NCBI GenBank assembly: GCA_020637555.1
Contig: JACKKF010000005.1
Span: forward strand, 248,001-312,000
Length of the DNA stretch: 64,000 bases
Origin: Rhodobacter sp.
GTDB lineage: Bacteria; Pseudomonadota; Alphaproteobacteria; Rhodobacterales; Rhodobacteraceae
Direction of reading: 5' to 3'
A program made the position numbers and the translations under genes. The stretch's first letter is position 1; the number at the start of each line of letters is the position of its first letter. The notes beneath the pieces were generated by a model that saw only the letters and a list, made by a program, of their open reading frames with translations, was not told the origin of the DNA and did no database searches. Shown one piece after another: positions 17,262-25,108 of the stretch.

Positions 17262-17369
17262 GGGGTGGCCTGTCAGGTCTGACCCCTGCAAAACAACTTA
17301 ACGCGTGAAATGCAAGGGGGCGGTGCGGGGCTCTGGTATCGCGGCGCGGCCTCTGCTATCGGGCGGCGC

Positions 17370-19217
17370 ATGTTAAGCATCACCGACCTCAGCTATTCCG
17401 TCGAAGGCCGCCCGCTGATCGCGGGGGCCTCGGCCCGCATTCCGTCCGGGCACAAGGTGGGTCTTGTGGGCCGCAACGGATCGGGCAAGACCACGCTCTT
17501 TCGCCTGATCCGGGGCGAGCTGACGCCGGAAGGTGGCGCGATCTCGCTGCCCAGCCGCGCCCGCATCGGTGGCGTGGCGCAAGAGGTCCCGTCGTCCGCG
17601 ACCAGCCTCCTGGACACGGTGATGGAGGCCGATACCGAACGTGCCGCGCTGATGGCCGAGGCCGCGACCGCGACCGACCCCCACCGCATCGCCGAGGTGC
17701 AGGCGCGCCTTGCCGATATCGACGCCTGGTCGGCCGAGGGGCGGGCGGCGACGATCCTCAAGGGGCTGGGGTTCACCGCGGCCGAGATGCACCAGCCCTG
17801 TTCCGACTTCTCGGGCGGGTGGCGGATGCGGGTGGCGCTGGCAGGCGTTCTGTTTGCGCAGCCGGATCTGCTGCTGCTGGACGAACCGACGAACTACCTG
17901 GACCTCGAAGGCGCGCTGTGGCTGGAAAGCTATCTGGCGAAATACCCGCATACGGTGATCGTGATCTCGCACGACCGGGGGCTGCTGAACCGGGCCGTGG
18001 GCGCGATCCTGCATCTCGAAGACAAGAAGCTCACCCTCTATTCCGGCGGCTACGACACCTTTGCCAAGACCCGCGCCGAACAGCGCGCGGTGCAGGCGGC
18101 CGAGGCCAAGAAACAGGACGCCCGGCGCGCCCATCTGCAAAGTTTCGTGGACCGGTTCAAGGCGAAGGCGTCCAAGGCCCGGCAAGCGCAGTCGCGCGTC
18201 AAGATGCTGGAAAAGATGACGCCGATCACCGCGCCCGCCGAGGCCGCGAAACATGTCTTCACCTTTCCCGTGCCCGAAGAACTCTCGCCACCCATCATCG
18301 CGATGGAGGGGGTCTCGGTCGGGTATGGCGATCACGTCGTCCTCAGGCGGCTGTCGCTGCGGATCGACCAGGACGACCGCATCGCGCTGCTGGGAAGAAA
18401 CGGCGAAGGCAAGTCCACGCTGTCCAAGCTGCTGGCCGGCAAGTTGCCGGCGCTGGGCGGCACGATGACGGTCTCGTCCAAGCTGCGGGTCGGCTACTTC
18501 GCGCAGCATCAGGTCGATGAGCTGCACCTGGACGAGACGCCCGTTCAGCACGTCCGCCGGTTGCGTCCCACCGAAGGCGAACCGCGCCTGCGGGCGCGGC
18601 TTGCGGGGTTCGGTCTGATGGCCGATCAGGCGGAAACGGTGGTGGGGCGGCTCTCGGGCGGGCAGAAGGCACGTCTGTCGCTCTTGCTGGCGACCATCGA
18701 CGCGCCGCACCTGCTGATCCTGGACGAACCGACCAACCACCTGGACATCGAAAGCCGCGAGGCCCTGGTCGAGGCCCTGACCGCCTATTCCGGCGCGGTG
18801 GTTCTGGTCAGCCACGACATGCATCTTCTGTCGCTGGTCGCGGACCGGCTGTGGCTGGTCAAGGACGGGTCGGTTGCCCCCTATCCCGACGATCTGGACG
18901 CCTATCGCGCGATGCTGCTGGCCGATCCGGAAAAGGACAAGGCCAGGCCGGCGAAGCCTGCGCGCCCCAAGGCCAGCCGCGAGCAGGTTCTGGCCCTCAA
19001 GGCAGAGGTTCGCAAATGCGAGCAGCGCGTCGAAAAGCTGCAGGAGATGCGCGACAAACTGGCGGTGAAACTGGCCGATCCAGCCCTCTACGATGATGCG
19101 CGCAAGGGCGATCTGGACGTCTGGAACCGCAAGTATGCCGAGGTGATGGAGGGTCTTGACCGCGCCGAAGCCTTGTGGATGTCTTCGGTCGATGCCCTTG
19201 AAAAAGCAGAAAAATAG
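17370..19217 (+). CDS. ABC-F family ribosome-associated ATPase (Uup/YheS-like)
   Basis: The 615-residue soluble protein has two nucleotide-binding domains and no membrane segment. The first has Walker A GRNGSGKTT and Walker B LLLLDEPTNYLDLEG; the second has GRNGEGKST and LLILDEPTNHLDIES, with signatures SGGWRMR and SGGQKAR. Between them is the charged linker (about residues 235-300: AEQRAVQAAEAKKQDARRAHLQSFVDRFKAKASKARQAQSR in pieces), and a C-terminal coiled coil (about 550-610) resembles Uup/YheS. Such proteins act on translating ribosomes. Start chosen at the ATG that opens the conserved MLSITDLSY. Confidence 0.93.
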   Translation: MLSITDLSYSVEGRPLIAGASARIPSGHKVGLVGRNGSGKTTLFRLIRGELTPEGGAISLPSRARIGGVAQEVPSSATSLLDTVMEADTERAALMAEAATATDPHRIAEVQARLADIDAWSAEGRAATILKGLGFTAAEMHQPCSDFSGGWRMRVALAGVLFAQPDLLLLDEPTNYLDLEGALWLESYLAKYPHTVIVISHDRGLLNRAVGAILHLEDKKLTLYSGGYDTFAKTRAEQRAVQAAEAKKQDARRAHLQSFVDRFKAKASKARQAQSRVKMLEKMTPITAPAEAAKHVFTFPVPEELSPPIIAMEGVSVGYGDHVVLRRLSLRIDQDDRIALLGRNGEGKSTLSKLLAGKLPALGGTMTVSSKLRVGYFAQHQVDELHLDETPVQHVRRLRPTEGEPRLRARLAGFGLMADQAETVVGRLSGGQKARLSLLLATIDAPHLLILDEPTNHLDIESREALVEALTAYSGAVVLVSHDMHLLSLVADRLWLVKDGSVAPYPDDLDAYRAMLLADPEKDKARPAKPARPKASREQVLALKAEVRKCEQRVEKLQEMRDKLAVKLADPALYDDARKGDLDVWNRKYAEVMEGLDRAEALWMSSVDALEKAEK

Positions 19218-19227
19218 AAGAGCTTCA

Positions 19228-19255
19228 AATGTATGACCTTATAAGGTCAGACATT
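19228..19255. terminator. Imperfect 28-bp palindrome between convergent genes
   Basis: The core TGACCTTATAAGGTCA (19234-19249) is a perfect palindrome and is extended by AATGT on the left and ACATT on the right around one mismatch. It is AT-rich for this genome and lies between the ABC-F stop and the stop of the convergent peptidoglycan-binding gene. It is probably a bidirectional terminator, but it could also be a protein-binding palindrome. Confidence 0.45.
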
Positions 19256-20115
19256 CAATTTCCGGGGGCCGGGTGGCAAGGCTGCGGTTGAAGGTCCGGT
19301 GTGCCGCCGGACAGGGCCTCGCGCGTTTCCAGATTTGCCTGACCTTCGGATGTCAGGCAATTGTCGCGCTGAAAGGCGATCAAGGCGCTGCGCGTCGCAT
19401 CACCCATTACCCCGTCCAGCGGACCGGGCTGGTAGCCCCGCACCAGGAGCGCGACCTGCAGCGCCTGAATGTCGCCCGACTGCACCCGGGCGGCCCGCAG
19501 GTCGGGTTCCGCCAGCGTGTCGGGGATCCATCCCAGGGCCTCGATCCCGGTCTGTCGGCCAGCCTCGAACCGGATCGCAAAGAGCGACGCGCCCACCACA
19601 GCGCAGGCCCGGCAGCCATCGCCCAGCGGGTCCAGGAACACGAACCTCTGCCGGTCGCCGTCCTGCCGCGCGGCGGTCAGGCCCACGCGGCCGGTCGGAA
19701 AGGCGCGCGGATGCGCCTGCACCAGGGCCGTGCTGACCGGGTCGTCGGGGCGCGGCGGTTCCAGCGCCACCGGATGCAGCACGGGCGGATCGCCATTGAC
19801 CAGCAACTGCTGGTCGTTGCTGTTGGCCATGAAGGGAAACAGCACATCGGCCAGATCGACCGCCCCCAGTTCGGTGAACCCCATCGGAATGGCGGGTTGA
19901 TCGAACGCGGGATCGTCGGCCAGACGGCGGGCAAAGGCCAGACCCTGCGCGGGCACGCCGGCTGCGGACAGGCAGGACCAGAAGGCCGGTGTCATCCCCG
20001 CCCCCTGGCAAGGCACCAGGACGCCGGGCGGGGCCACGCCCTGCGGGCCGAGGACGGTCTCGGCGGTGGCGGGCGTTGCCAGCAGAAGGGCACAGGCGAG
20101 CAGGCGGGCGGTCAT
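19255..20115 (-). CDS. Exported protein with C-terminal peptidoglycan-binding-like domain
   Basis: The 286-residue protein has a Sec signal peptide (about residues 1-18, cleavage after TPATA-ET). The main part (20-205) has no recognised enzyme motif; it contains paired cysteines in CQGAG, WSCL and GDGCRACAVVG. The C-terminal 60 residues match the PG_binding_1 pattern: DIQALQVALLVRGYQPGPLDG, then GDATRSALIAFQRDNCL. A periplasmic role at the cell wall is likely. It is divergent from the MarC gene. Confidence 0.75.
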   Translation of the reverse strand: MTARLLACALLLATPATAETVLGPQGVAPPGVLVPCQGAGMTPAFWSCLSAAGVPAQGLAFARRLADDPAFDQPAIPMGFTELGAVDLADVLFPFMANSNDQQLLVNGDPPVLHPVALEPPRPDDPVSTALVQAHPRAFPTGRVGLTAARQDGDRQRFVFLDPLGDGCRACAVVGASLFAIRFEAGRQTGIEALGWIPDTLAEPDLRAARVQSGDIQALQVALLVRGYQPGPLDGVMGDATRSALIAFQRDNCLTSEGQANLETREALSGGTPDLQPQPCHPAPGN

Positions 20116-20215
20116 GGCGCCTCCGGTCAGGACGGGGCCACGCTACGGCGCGGCGCGTCACGGTGCAATTCACACCACCGTTGACAAGCGACGGCGCAGG
20201 TCCGAAGGCTGGGAC

Positions 20216-20827
20216 ATGCTGGATGTCGCCGTTCTTGCCCCCGCCTTTGTCACCATGTTCGTGGTCATCGACCCGATCGGTCTGTCGCCGCTGTTCATCG
20301 CCCTGACCTCGGGGATGGATGCCCGCCAGCGCCGGGCCATCGGCCTGCGCGCCTGCCTGATCGCCGCGGGGTTGCTCACGGTCTTCGGCCTGGCCGGCGA
20401 GATGATCCTGAACGCCGTAGGCATCACCATGCCGGCCTTTCAGATCGCCGGCGGCATCCTGTTGTTCCTGACGGCGCTGGACATGCTGTTCGAGCGTCGC
20501 AGCCAGCGCCGGTCCGGCCATGCGGGACAGGTGCCAGACCCGTCGGTCTTTCCGCTGGCGATGCCACTGATCGCGGGGCCGGGGGCGATGGCGTCGATGA
20601 TCCTGTTGGTCGGGCAGACCCAGGACTGGGCCGGGGTGGTCGCCATGCATGCCGTCATGCTGGCGGTCCTGGCGATCGTGTTCGCGCTGTTTCTGGTCGC
20701 CACGCCGCTGGAGCGCGCGCTGGGTGATACCGGCACGATGGTGGTCAGCCGGTTGCTGGGGATGCTGCTGGCCGCGCTGTCGGTGCAATTCGTGCTGAAC
20801 GGCGCGCGCGGCGCGGGCGTCATCTGA
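20216..20827 (+). CDS. MarC family integral membrane protein
   Basis: The 203-residue protein has six hydrophobic helices and the MarC family motifs FVVIDPIGLSPLFIALT near the start and PLAMPLIAGPGAMASMILL in the centre, with the pair of conserved Pro-Gly regions. Length is typical (about 200-210). Despite the name, the family has no proven role in multiple antibiotic resistance; it is usually described as a putative inner-membrane transporter. The ATG at 20216 begins the conserved first helix. Confidence 0.92.
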   Translation: MLDVAVLAPAFVTMFVVIDPIGLSPLFIALTSGMDARQRRAIGLRACLIAAGLLTVFGLAGEMILNAVGITMPAFQIAGGILLFLTALDMLFERRSQRRSGHAGQVPDPSVFPLAMPLIAGPGAMASMILLVGQTQDWAGVVAMHAVMLAVLAIVFALFLVATPLERALGDTGTMVVSRLLGMLLAALSVQFVLNGARGAGVI

Positions 20828-20899
20828 CCGGGCTGTGACCATGCGCGCCCTTTGAACCCGGGCGCGCACCCCCTACATCCCATCGGGAGAGGAGTGCCC

Positions 20900-21508
20900 A
20901 TGTCCTGGCCCGATACCCTGACCGCCGATCAGACGATGCGCCTGGTCTATCTGCTGATCCTGCTGGTGGCGGTGGGGTCCTACGCGCTGGTCGCCTCGCG
21001 CGGGCGGATCGCGACCACGCTGCGGCATCTGGTGTTGTGGGCGCTGCTGTTCACCGGCGTCGCCGCCGCCTATGAATTGTGGACGGGCAGCCGCGGCGCC
21101 ATGGTCGCGGTCGAGGCGAACGGTGCCAGCGCCGTGGTTCTGCGCCGGGCTTTTGACGGGCAGTTCCACCTGGATCTGCAGATCACCGGTGCGAACGGTC
21201 GGGCCACGCCGGTGCGTTTCATCGTCGATACCGGGGCGACGGACCTGGTGCTGACGCAGGAGGACGCCGCGCGGCTGGGCTACAACGCGGGCAGCCTGCG
21301 CTGGGGCGGGGTGGCCAGCACGGCGAACGGCGTCACCCGCACCGCGCGCGTCACCCTGCCGCAAGTCATGCTTGAGGGCCGCCTGGCGCGCGATGTGCCC
21401 GCGCTGGTGAACGAGGGGGCGCTGCACGCCTCATTGCTGGGCATGGGGTTTCTCGAACGGTTCCAGCGGATCGAAATCACCCGCGACCGCCTGACCATCC
21501 ATTTCTAG
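20900..21508 (+). CDS. Membrane-anchored retropepsin-like aspartic protease (TIGR02281 type)
   Basis: The 202-residue protein has two N-terminal hydrophobic helices (about 14-31 and 43-60) followed by a periplasmic single-domain aspartic protease fold. The active-site motif is FIVDTGATDLVL with D110-T111-G112, and the C-terminal LLGMGFLERFQRIEITRDRL is the second conserved block of clan AA bacterial proteases. As in retroviral proteases only one catalytic Asp is present, so it should dimerise. Its substrate is unknown. Confidence 0.88.
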   Translation: MSWPDTLTADQTMRLVYLLILLVAVGSYALVASRGRIATTLRHLVLWALLFTGVAAAYELWTGSRGAMVAVEANGASAVVLRRAFDGQFHLDLQITGANGRATPVRFIVDTGATDLVLTQEDAARLGYNAGSLRWGGVASTANGVTRTARVTLPQVMLEGRLARDVPALVNEGALHASLLGMGFLERFQRIEITRDRLTIHF

Positions 21509-21511
21509 GGG

Positions 21512-21994
21512 TCAGGCGGCCTCGCGTTCCTGGCAGCGGCGCGCGGCGGCGGCGCGGGTCGCGTCATCCATCGCCAGAATGGCCTCGAGCCCGTCGTTGC
21601 AGGTGGTCAGTTCGTTCAGCATGACCGGATCGAGCGAGGCATAAAAGGCCTCGATCGCGCGCAGCAGGTGCCCCGACATGCGGCAGGCGCCCTTCAGCGG
21701 GCAGGTGTTCTCGCTGGTCATGCATTCCATGAAGGGCAGTTCGGCCTCGAACGCGCGGAACACCTCGCCCACGCTGATCTCTTCGGCCGGACGCGCCAGG
21801 GAAAAGCCCCCGTGCCGGCCGCGCAGGGTGTTGATGAACCCTGCCTGGCCCAACTGGTTGACCACCTGTGCCAGATGGTTTTCCGAGGCGTTGATCGCCT
21901 CGGCGACGTCGCTCTTGCGGATGATGCGGTCAGGGTTGACGGCGCAGACCATCAGGGTGCGCAGGGCGAGGTTGGTTCGGGTCGTCAGGCGCAT
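21512..21994 (-). CDS. Rrf2 family regulator with three-cysteine cluster site (NsrR-like)
   Basis: The 160-residue regulator has an N-terminal winged helix (MRLTTRTNLALRTLMVCA, then HLAQVVNQLGQAGFINTLRGRHGGFSLARP) and the cysteine trio C91, C98, C104 (ECMTSENTCPLKGAC) expected to bind a [2Fe-2S] or [4Fe-4S] cluster. This cysteine arrangement is NsrR-like, which would make it a nitric oxide or redox sensor. It is divergent from the sulfide:quinone oxidoreductase gene and probably regulates it. The open frame continues far upstream, but the chosen ATG begins the domain. Confidence 0.9.
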   Translation of the reverse strand: MRLTTRTNLALRTLMVCAVNPDRIIRKSDVAEAINASENHLAQVVNQLGQAGFINTLRGRHGGFSLARPAEEISVGEVFRAFEAELPFMECMTSENTCPLKGACRMSGHLLRAIEAFYASLDPVMLNELTTCNDGLEAILAMDDATRAAAARRCQEREAA

Positions 21995-22076
21995 GGGCGG
22001 CCTCCGGGACTGGGGGTGCGGGCGCGTTTCCGCAATTTCATGCGTTACAGGCTTACCTTTGCGCGGCTGTCCCGCC

Positions 22077-22090
22077 TTGATTGAGATCAA
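22077..22090. promoter_or_regulatory. FNR/FnrL-type box
   Basis: TTGATTGAGATCAA is a perfect match to the FNR-family consensus TTGAT-N4-ATCAA. It lies in the 247-base gap between the divergent Rrf2 gene and the sulfide:quinone oxidoreductase gene, 152 bases before the latter's start. It suggests control by oxygen limitation (FnrL) or by an NO-sensing FNR relative. Confidence 0.75.
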
Positions 22091-22241
22091 GTTTTTCCGC
22101 CTGCGGCCCGGCGATACTGCGGTTTTGCGGCCCTGCGGCGGTGACAGGGTGTCGCAGGCCACATCCGGGAGGTTTCCAAATGGGCGGGAAATCGGCAAAT
22201 ACGAATTCAGAATACAGAATGTGTTGAAAGGGGAAGGTGCC

Positions 22242-23558
22242 ATGGCCTCACGGCTCGATCTTGCCGCGTCCCGGCGCGGATTTCTGGGGCTTGCTGCCGG
22301 GGGCGCGGCGCTGGCGGCCTCGGGCGGGGCGGTGCGCGCCGAGCGGGTGCGCACGGCGGCCCGCATCGCCATCCTGGGGGCGGGGGCCGGGGGCACGGCG
22401 ATGGCCAACCGGCTGGCGAACCGGCTGGACGGTGCGACCATCACCATCATCGACGGCCGCCAGCAGCATTGGTATCAGCCCGGCTTCACGCTGATCGCCG
22501 CCGGCCTGAAATCGGCCCGCTATGCCATCAGCCGGACCGACGACTGGCTGCCCGAGGGCGTGACCTGGATCCCCGAACATGCCGCCGGCCTGGACCCGGA
22601 AACCCGGCGCATCACCACCACAGGCGGGCAGGTGGTGAATTATGACTACCTGATCGTCGCGACCGGCCTCAGCCTGGATTGGGACGCGATCGAGGGGTTC
22701 TCGCTGGACCAGGTCGGGCAGAACGGGGTTTCCGCCCATTACGCCGGGCCCGAGTATGCCGAGTTGAGCTGGCGCGAGCTGGACCGGTTCACAGATCGCG
22801 GCGGGGTCGGCCTGTTCGGGCGCCCCGAAACCGAGATGAAATGCGCCGGCGCGCCGCTGAAGATCACCTTTCTGGCCGAGGATATCGCGCGGCGCAAAGG
22901 CAACCGTGAGCGGGTGCAGATCGTCTATAACGCCCAGAACCAGGCCTTGTTCGGGCTGCCGATCGTTCACCACAAGGTCCGCCAGCTGTTCGACGAGCGC
23001 GGCATCGAGAAACGCTATGCGCATGTGCTCAAGGGGATCGACGCGCAGCGCAAGGTCGCGACCTATGCCACCCCCGACGGCGAGGTTCGGACCGACTATG
23101 ATTTCATCAACGTGATCCCGCCGCAGCGCGCGCCGCAGGTGATCCGCGAGGCCGGGCTCAGCTGGGGCGACCGCTGGCTGGATCAGGGTTGGATCGAGGT
23201 GGACCGCGAAACCCTGCGCCACCTGCGCTATCCCGAGATCTTCGGTGTGGGCGACATCCTGGGCGTGCCCAAGGGCAAGACGGCGGCCAGCGCGAAATGG
23301 CATCAGCCGGTGGTCGAGGACCATCTCGTCGCCGAGATCCAGGGCCGCGAGGGGACGGCGACCTTCAACGGCTATACCTCGTGCCCGATGATTACCAGGA
23401 TAGGCCGCGCGATGCTGATCGAGTTCGACTATGACGACAACCTGACCCCGTCCTTTCCGGGCATCATCGCCCCGCTCGAAGAACTGTGGATTTCCTGGCT
23501 GATGAAGGAAATCGCCCTGAAACCCACCTATAACGCCATGCTGCGCGGCCTGGCCTGA
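22242..23558 (+). CDS. Type II sulfide:quinone oxidoreductase-like protein with twin-arginine signal
   Basis: The 438-residue FAD protein resembles type II SQR (human SQOR group). It begins with a twin-arginine signal (SRRGFLGLAAGG, residues 10-20; cleavage near VRA-ER), then the FAD motif ILGAGAGG (44-51). The two redox cysteines of the SQR group are present as KCAGAP (C201) and YTSCPM (C381). A second flavin block is FGVGDILGVP (334-343). Type II enzymes usually lack an export signal, so this one should act on the periplasmic face, passing sulfide electrons to quinone. It is followed 12 bases later by a small membrane protein, a possible partner. Confidence 0.88.
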   Translation: MASRLDLAASRRGFLGLAAGGAALAASGGAVRAERVRTAARIAILGAGAGGTAMANRLANRLDGATITIIDGRQQHWYQPGFTLIAAGLKSARYAISRTDDWLPEGVTWIPEHAAGLDPETRRITTTGGQVVNYDYLIVATGLSLDWDAIEGFSLDQVGQNGVSAHYAGPEYAELSWRELDRFTDRGGVGLFGRPETEMKCAGAPLKITFLAEDIARRKGNRERVQIVYNAQNQALFGLPIVHHKVRQLFDERGIEKRYAHVLKGIDAQRKVATYATPDGEVRTDYDFINVIPPQRAPQVIREAGLSWGDRWLDQGWIEVDRETLRHLRYPEIFGVGDILGVPKGKTAASAKWHQPVVEDHLVAEIQGREGTATFNGYTSCPMITRIGRAMLIEFDYDDNLTPSFPGIIAPLEELWISWLMKEIALKPTYNAMLRGLA

Positions 23559-23570
23559 GGAGCGACGATC

Positions 23571-23924
23571 ATGAAAGACCTGACTTTCGGCACCCTCATC
23601 GCCGTGTGGGAGGAAATGTTCGGCGCGGGCGTGTTCTGGGCGATGGTCGTCGTCGCCGCCGGGATCACGGCGCTCTATGTCTATGTGCTGATCCGCGACC
23701 GGGCGATGTCGATGCGCAAGTTCCTGCTGGCGCAACTGTCGATGCCGGTGGGCGCGGTCGCGGCGGTGTGGTTCGTGCTGGCCATCACCTCGTCCAGCCT
23801 GTCGGACATGGGCGGGCCCATCGACCTCATGGTGCTGCTGGGCATCGCGGCGGTGGGGGCCGTTGGGTTTGCGATCCTCGTCTATGTCGTGCAGTCGCTG
23901 ATGCGCGGCGCCGAAGGCGAGTGA
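23571..23924 (+). CDS. Small membrane protein (DUF5368-like)
   Basis: The 117-residue protein has three hydrophobic helices (about 18-41, 52-73 and 83-108) and a charged C-terminus. It fits what I remember of DUF5368 proteins, which accompany SQR-like genes in Rhodobacterales, but I cannot verify the family. It starts 12 bases after the SQR stop and must be in the same operon. It may anchor the exported flavoprotein at the membrane or deliver electrons to quinone. Confidence 0.7.
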   Translation: MKDLTFGTLIAVWEEMFGAGVFWAMVVVAAGITALYVYVLIRDRAMSMRKFLLAQLSMPVGAVAAVWFVLAITSSSLSDMGGPIDLMVLLGIAAVGAVGFAILVYVVQSLMRGAEGE

Positions 23925-23975
23925 GCGCCGGTCGCGGGCACTGCGCCCCCTAGTGTTTCGCCTGTGAAGCGTCTA

Positions 23976-24001
23976 GGCTCCGGCAGTCCCGTGCCGGAGC
24001 C
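23976..24001 (+). promoter_or_regulatory. 10-bp hairpin containing the ribosome-binding site of the next gene
   Basis: GGCTCCGGCA (23976-23985) pairs perfectly with TGCCGGAGCC (23992-24001) around the loop GTCCCG. The GGAG at 23996-23999, 8 bases before the ATG at 24008, lies inside the 3' arm. The hairpin could therefore mask translation initiation, or act as an intrinsic terminator after the SQR operon, although the following bases are not U-rich. Confidence 0.5.
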
Positions 24002-24007
24002 TTGTCC

Positions 24008-24967
24008 ATGCGTTCCCCCGTCCTGACCGCCGTCCTTCTGATGCTGAGCTGCACGCTTCTGGTGGCCGGCACGACGCTGATCGCCAAGGCGCTGGGCAAT
24101 GGCGCGATGGGTGAGGTGATCCCGGCGGCGATGACCAGCCAGGCGCGCTTTGTCTTTGGCGCGCTCACCGTGGCGCTGGTGCTGGGGCTGCGCCGGGCCT
24201 CGGGGCGGCCCGCCTGGGTCGAGCCGCCGGGCGGCGCGCGTCCGCCGGCCTGGGGGGTGCATCTGATCCGCACCGGCCTGGGTTGGCTGGGCGGGTTCCT
24301 GATGTTCACCGCCGCCGCCCGGATGCCATTGGCCGATGCCAGCGCGCTTGGCTTCGTCTCGCCGGTGGCGACGATGCTGTTCGCGGCGCTGCTGCTGGGG
24401 GAAAGGGTTGCCGGCGCGCGCTGGGCGGCGGCCGCCGTCGCGCTTCTGGGGGCGCTGGTCCTGTTGCGCCCGGGGGCCGGGGTGATCCAGCCCGCCGCGC
24501 TCTATGCGCTGGGGGCCGCAGCCGCCGTGGGTCTGGAAGCGATCGCCATCAAGCGGCTGGCCACGACCGAGCCGCCGGGCCGCACCATGCTCATCAACAA
24601 CACCATGGGCGCGGTGATCGGCTGCGTCATGGCGGTGCCGGTGTTCCACTGGCCGCAGGGGGCCGCGGTCTGGGCGCTGCTGATCGCCATGGGGTGCGTC
24701 ATGGTCACCGCGCAGATCCTGCTCCTGACCGCGAACCGGCTGGCGGATGTGAGCTTTGTCGCGCCCTTCTGGTACACGGTTCTGGTCTGGGCGGCGGTCT
24801 ATGACATCGTGGCCTTTGGCGTCTGGCCCGATTGGGTCAGTATCACCGGCGCCGCGATCATCGTCGCCGGCGGGCTGGGCATGACTCTCGCCGAGGTCCG
24901 CACCCGCCGCCGCGCCGCCTCTGCCCGCTTGCGCGCTCTGGCCGATGGTGCTAGGCCAGCGCCATGA
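24008..24967 (+). CDS. DMT family transporter (EamA domain)
   Basis: The 319-residue membrane protein has about ten hydrophobic helices arranged as two EamA repeats (about residues 8-155 and 165-295), with the family segments FTAAARMPLADASALGFVSPVATMLFAALLLGE and ILLLTANRLADVSFVAPFWYTVLVWA. These proteins export metabolites or amino acids. The ATG at 24008 is used; a TTG two codons earlier is open. Its stop codon overlaps the start of the Cys-rich leader peptide of cysS, so the leader is translationally coupled to this gene and the transporter may be linked to cysteine metabolism. Confidence 0.9.
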   Translation: MRSPVLTAVLLMLSCTLLVAGTTLIAKALGNGAMGEVIPAAMTSQARFVFGALTVALVLGLRRASGRPAWVEPPGGARPPAWGVHLIRTGLGWLGGFLMFTAAARMPLADASALGFVSPVATMLFAALLLGERVAGARWAAAAVALLGALVLLRPGAGVIQPAALYALGAAAAVGLEAIAIKRLATTEPPGRTMLINNTMGAVIGCVMAVPVFHWPQGAAVWALLIAMGCVMVTAQILLLTANRLADVSFVAPFWYTVLVWAAVYDIVAFGVWPDWVSITGAAIIVAGGLGMTLAEVRTRRRAASARLRALADGARPAP

Positions 24968-25008
24968 CGACGCTGCGCACCATCATTTGCTGCTGCATCA
25001 CCCGCTGA
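24964..25008 (+). CDS. Cys-rich leader peptide upstream of cysS
   Basis: A 14-codon frame, MTTLRTIICCCITR, starts in an ATGA overlap with the transporter stop and has three consecutive TGC codons at positions 9-11. Rare, consecutive codons for the amino acid whose tRNA is charged by the downstream enzyme are the hallmark of ribosome-mediated attenuation. It ends 100 bases before the cysS start, and several alternative hairpins lie in between. It is too short to be a normal protein. Regulation is inferred; the frame itself is plain in the sequence. Confidence 0.75.
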   Translation: MTTLRTIICCCITR

Positions 25009-25073
25009 GCCTGGGCTCGCGCGGGGCGCTGTCTTTTCCCTCGGAAAACACGGATGCCACCTCGCGCGCGAGG
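25007..25073 (+). promoter_or_regulatory. Candidate attenuator hairpins between the leader peptide and cysS
   Basis: Three inverted repeats follow the Cys codons: GAGCC-TG-GGCTC (25007-25018, overlapping the leader stop), TTTTCC-CTC-GGAAAA (25034-25048) and the palindrome CCTCGCGCGCGAGG (25060-25073). GGGCTC just after the last (25076-25081) could instead pair with GAGCC of the first. Such mutually exclusive pairings are what attenuation needs. No long U-tract is evident, so control could be of translation initiation. Confidence 0.5.
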
Positions 25074-25108
25074 ACGGGCTCATCGGTGCCGTGCAGAGGG
25101 GAGACGAC

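Noticed and set aside
17262..17369. Tandem CTCTGNTATCG repeats (17330-17362) as an operator
   Set aside because: Two loosely similar 11-mers lie in the MFS/ABC-F gap, but neither gene is a regulator and similar GC-rich repeats are common here.
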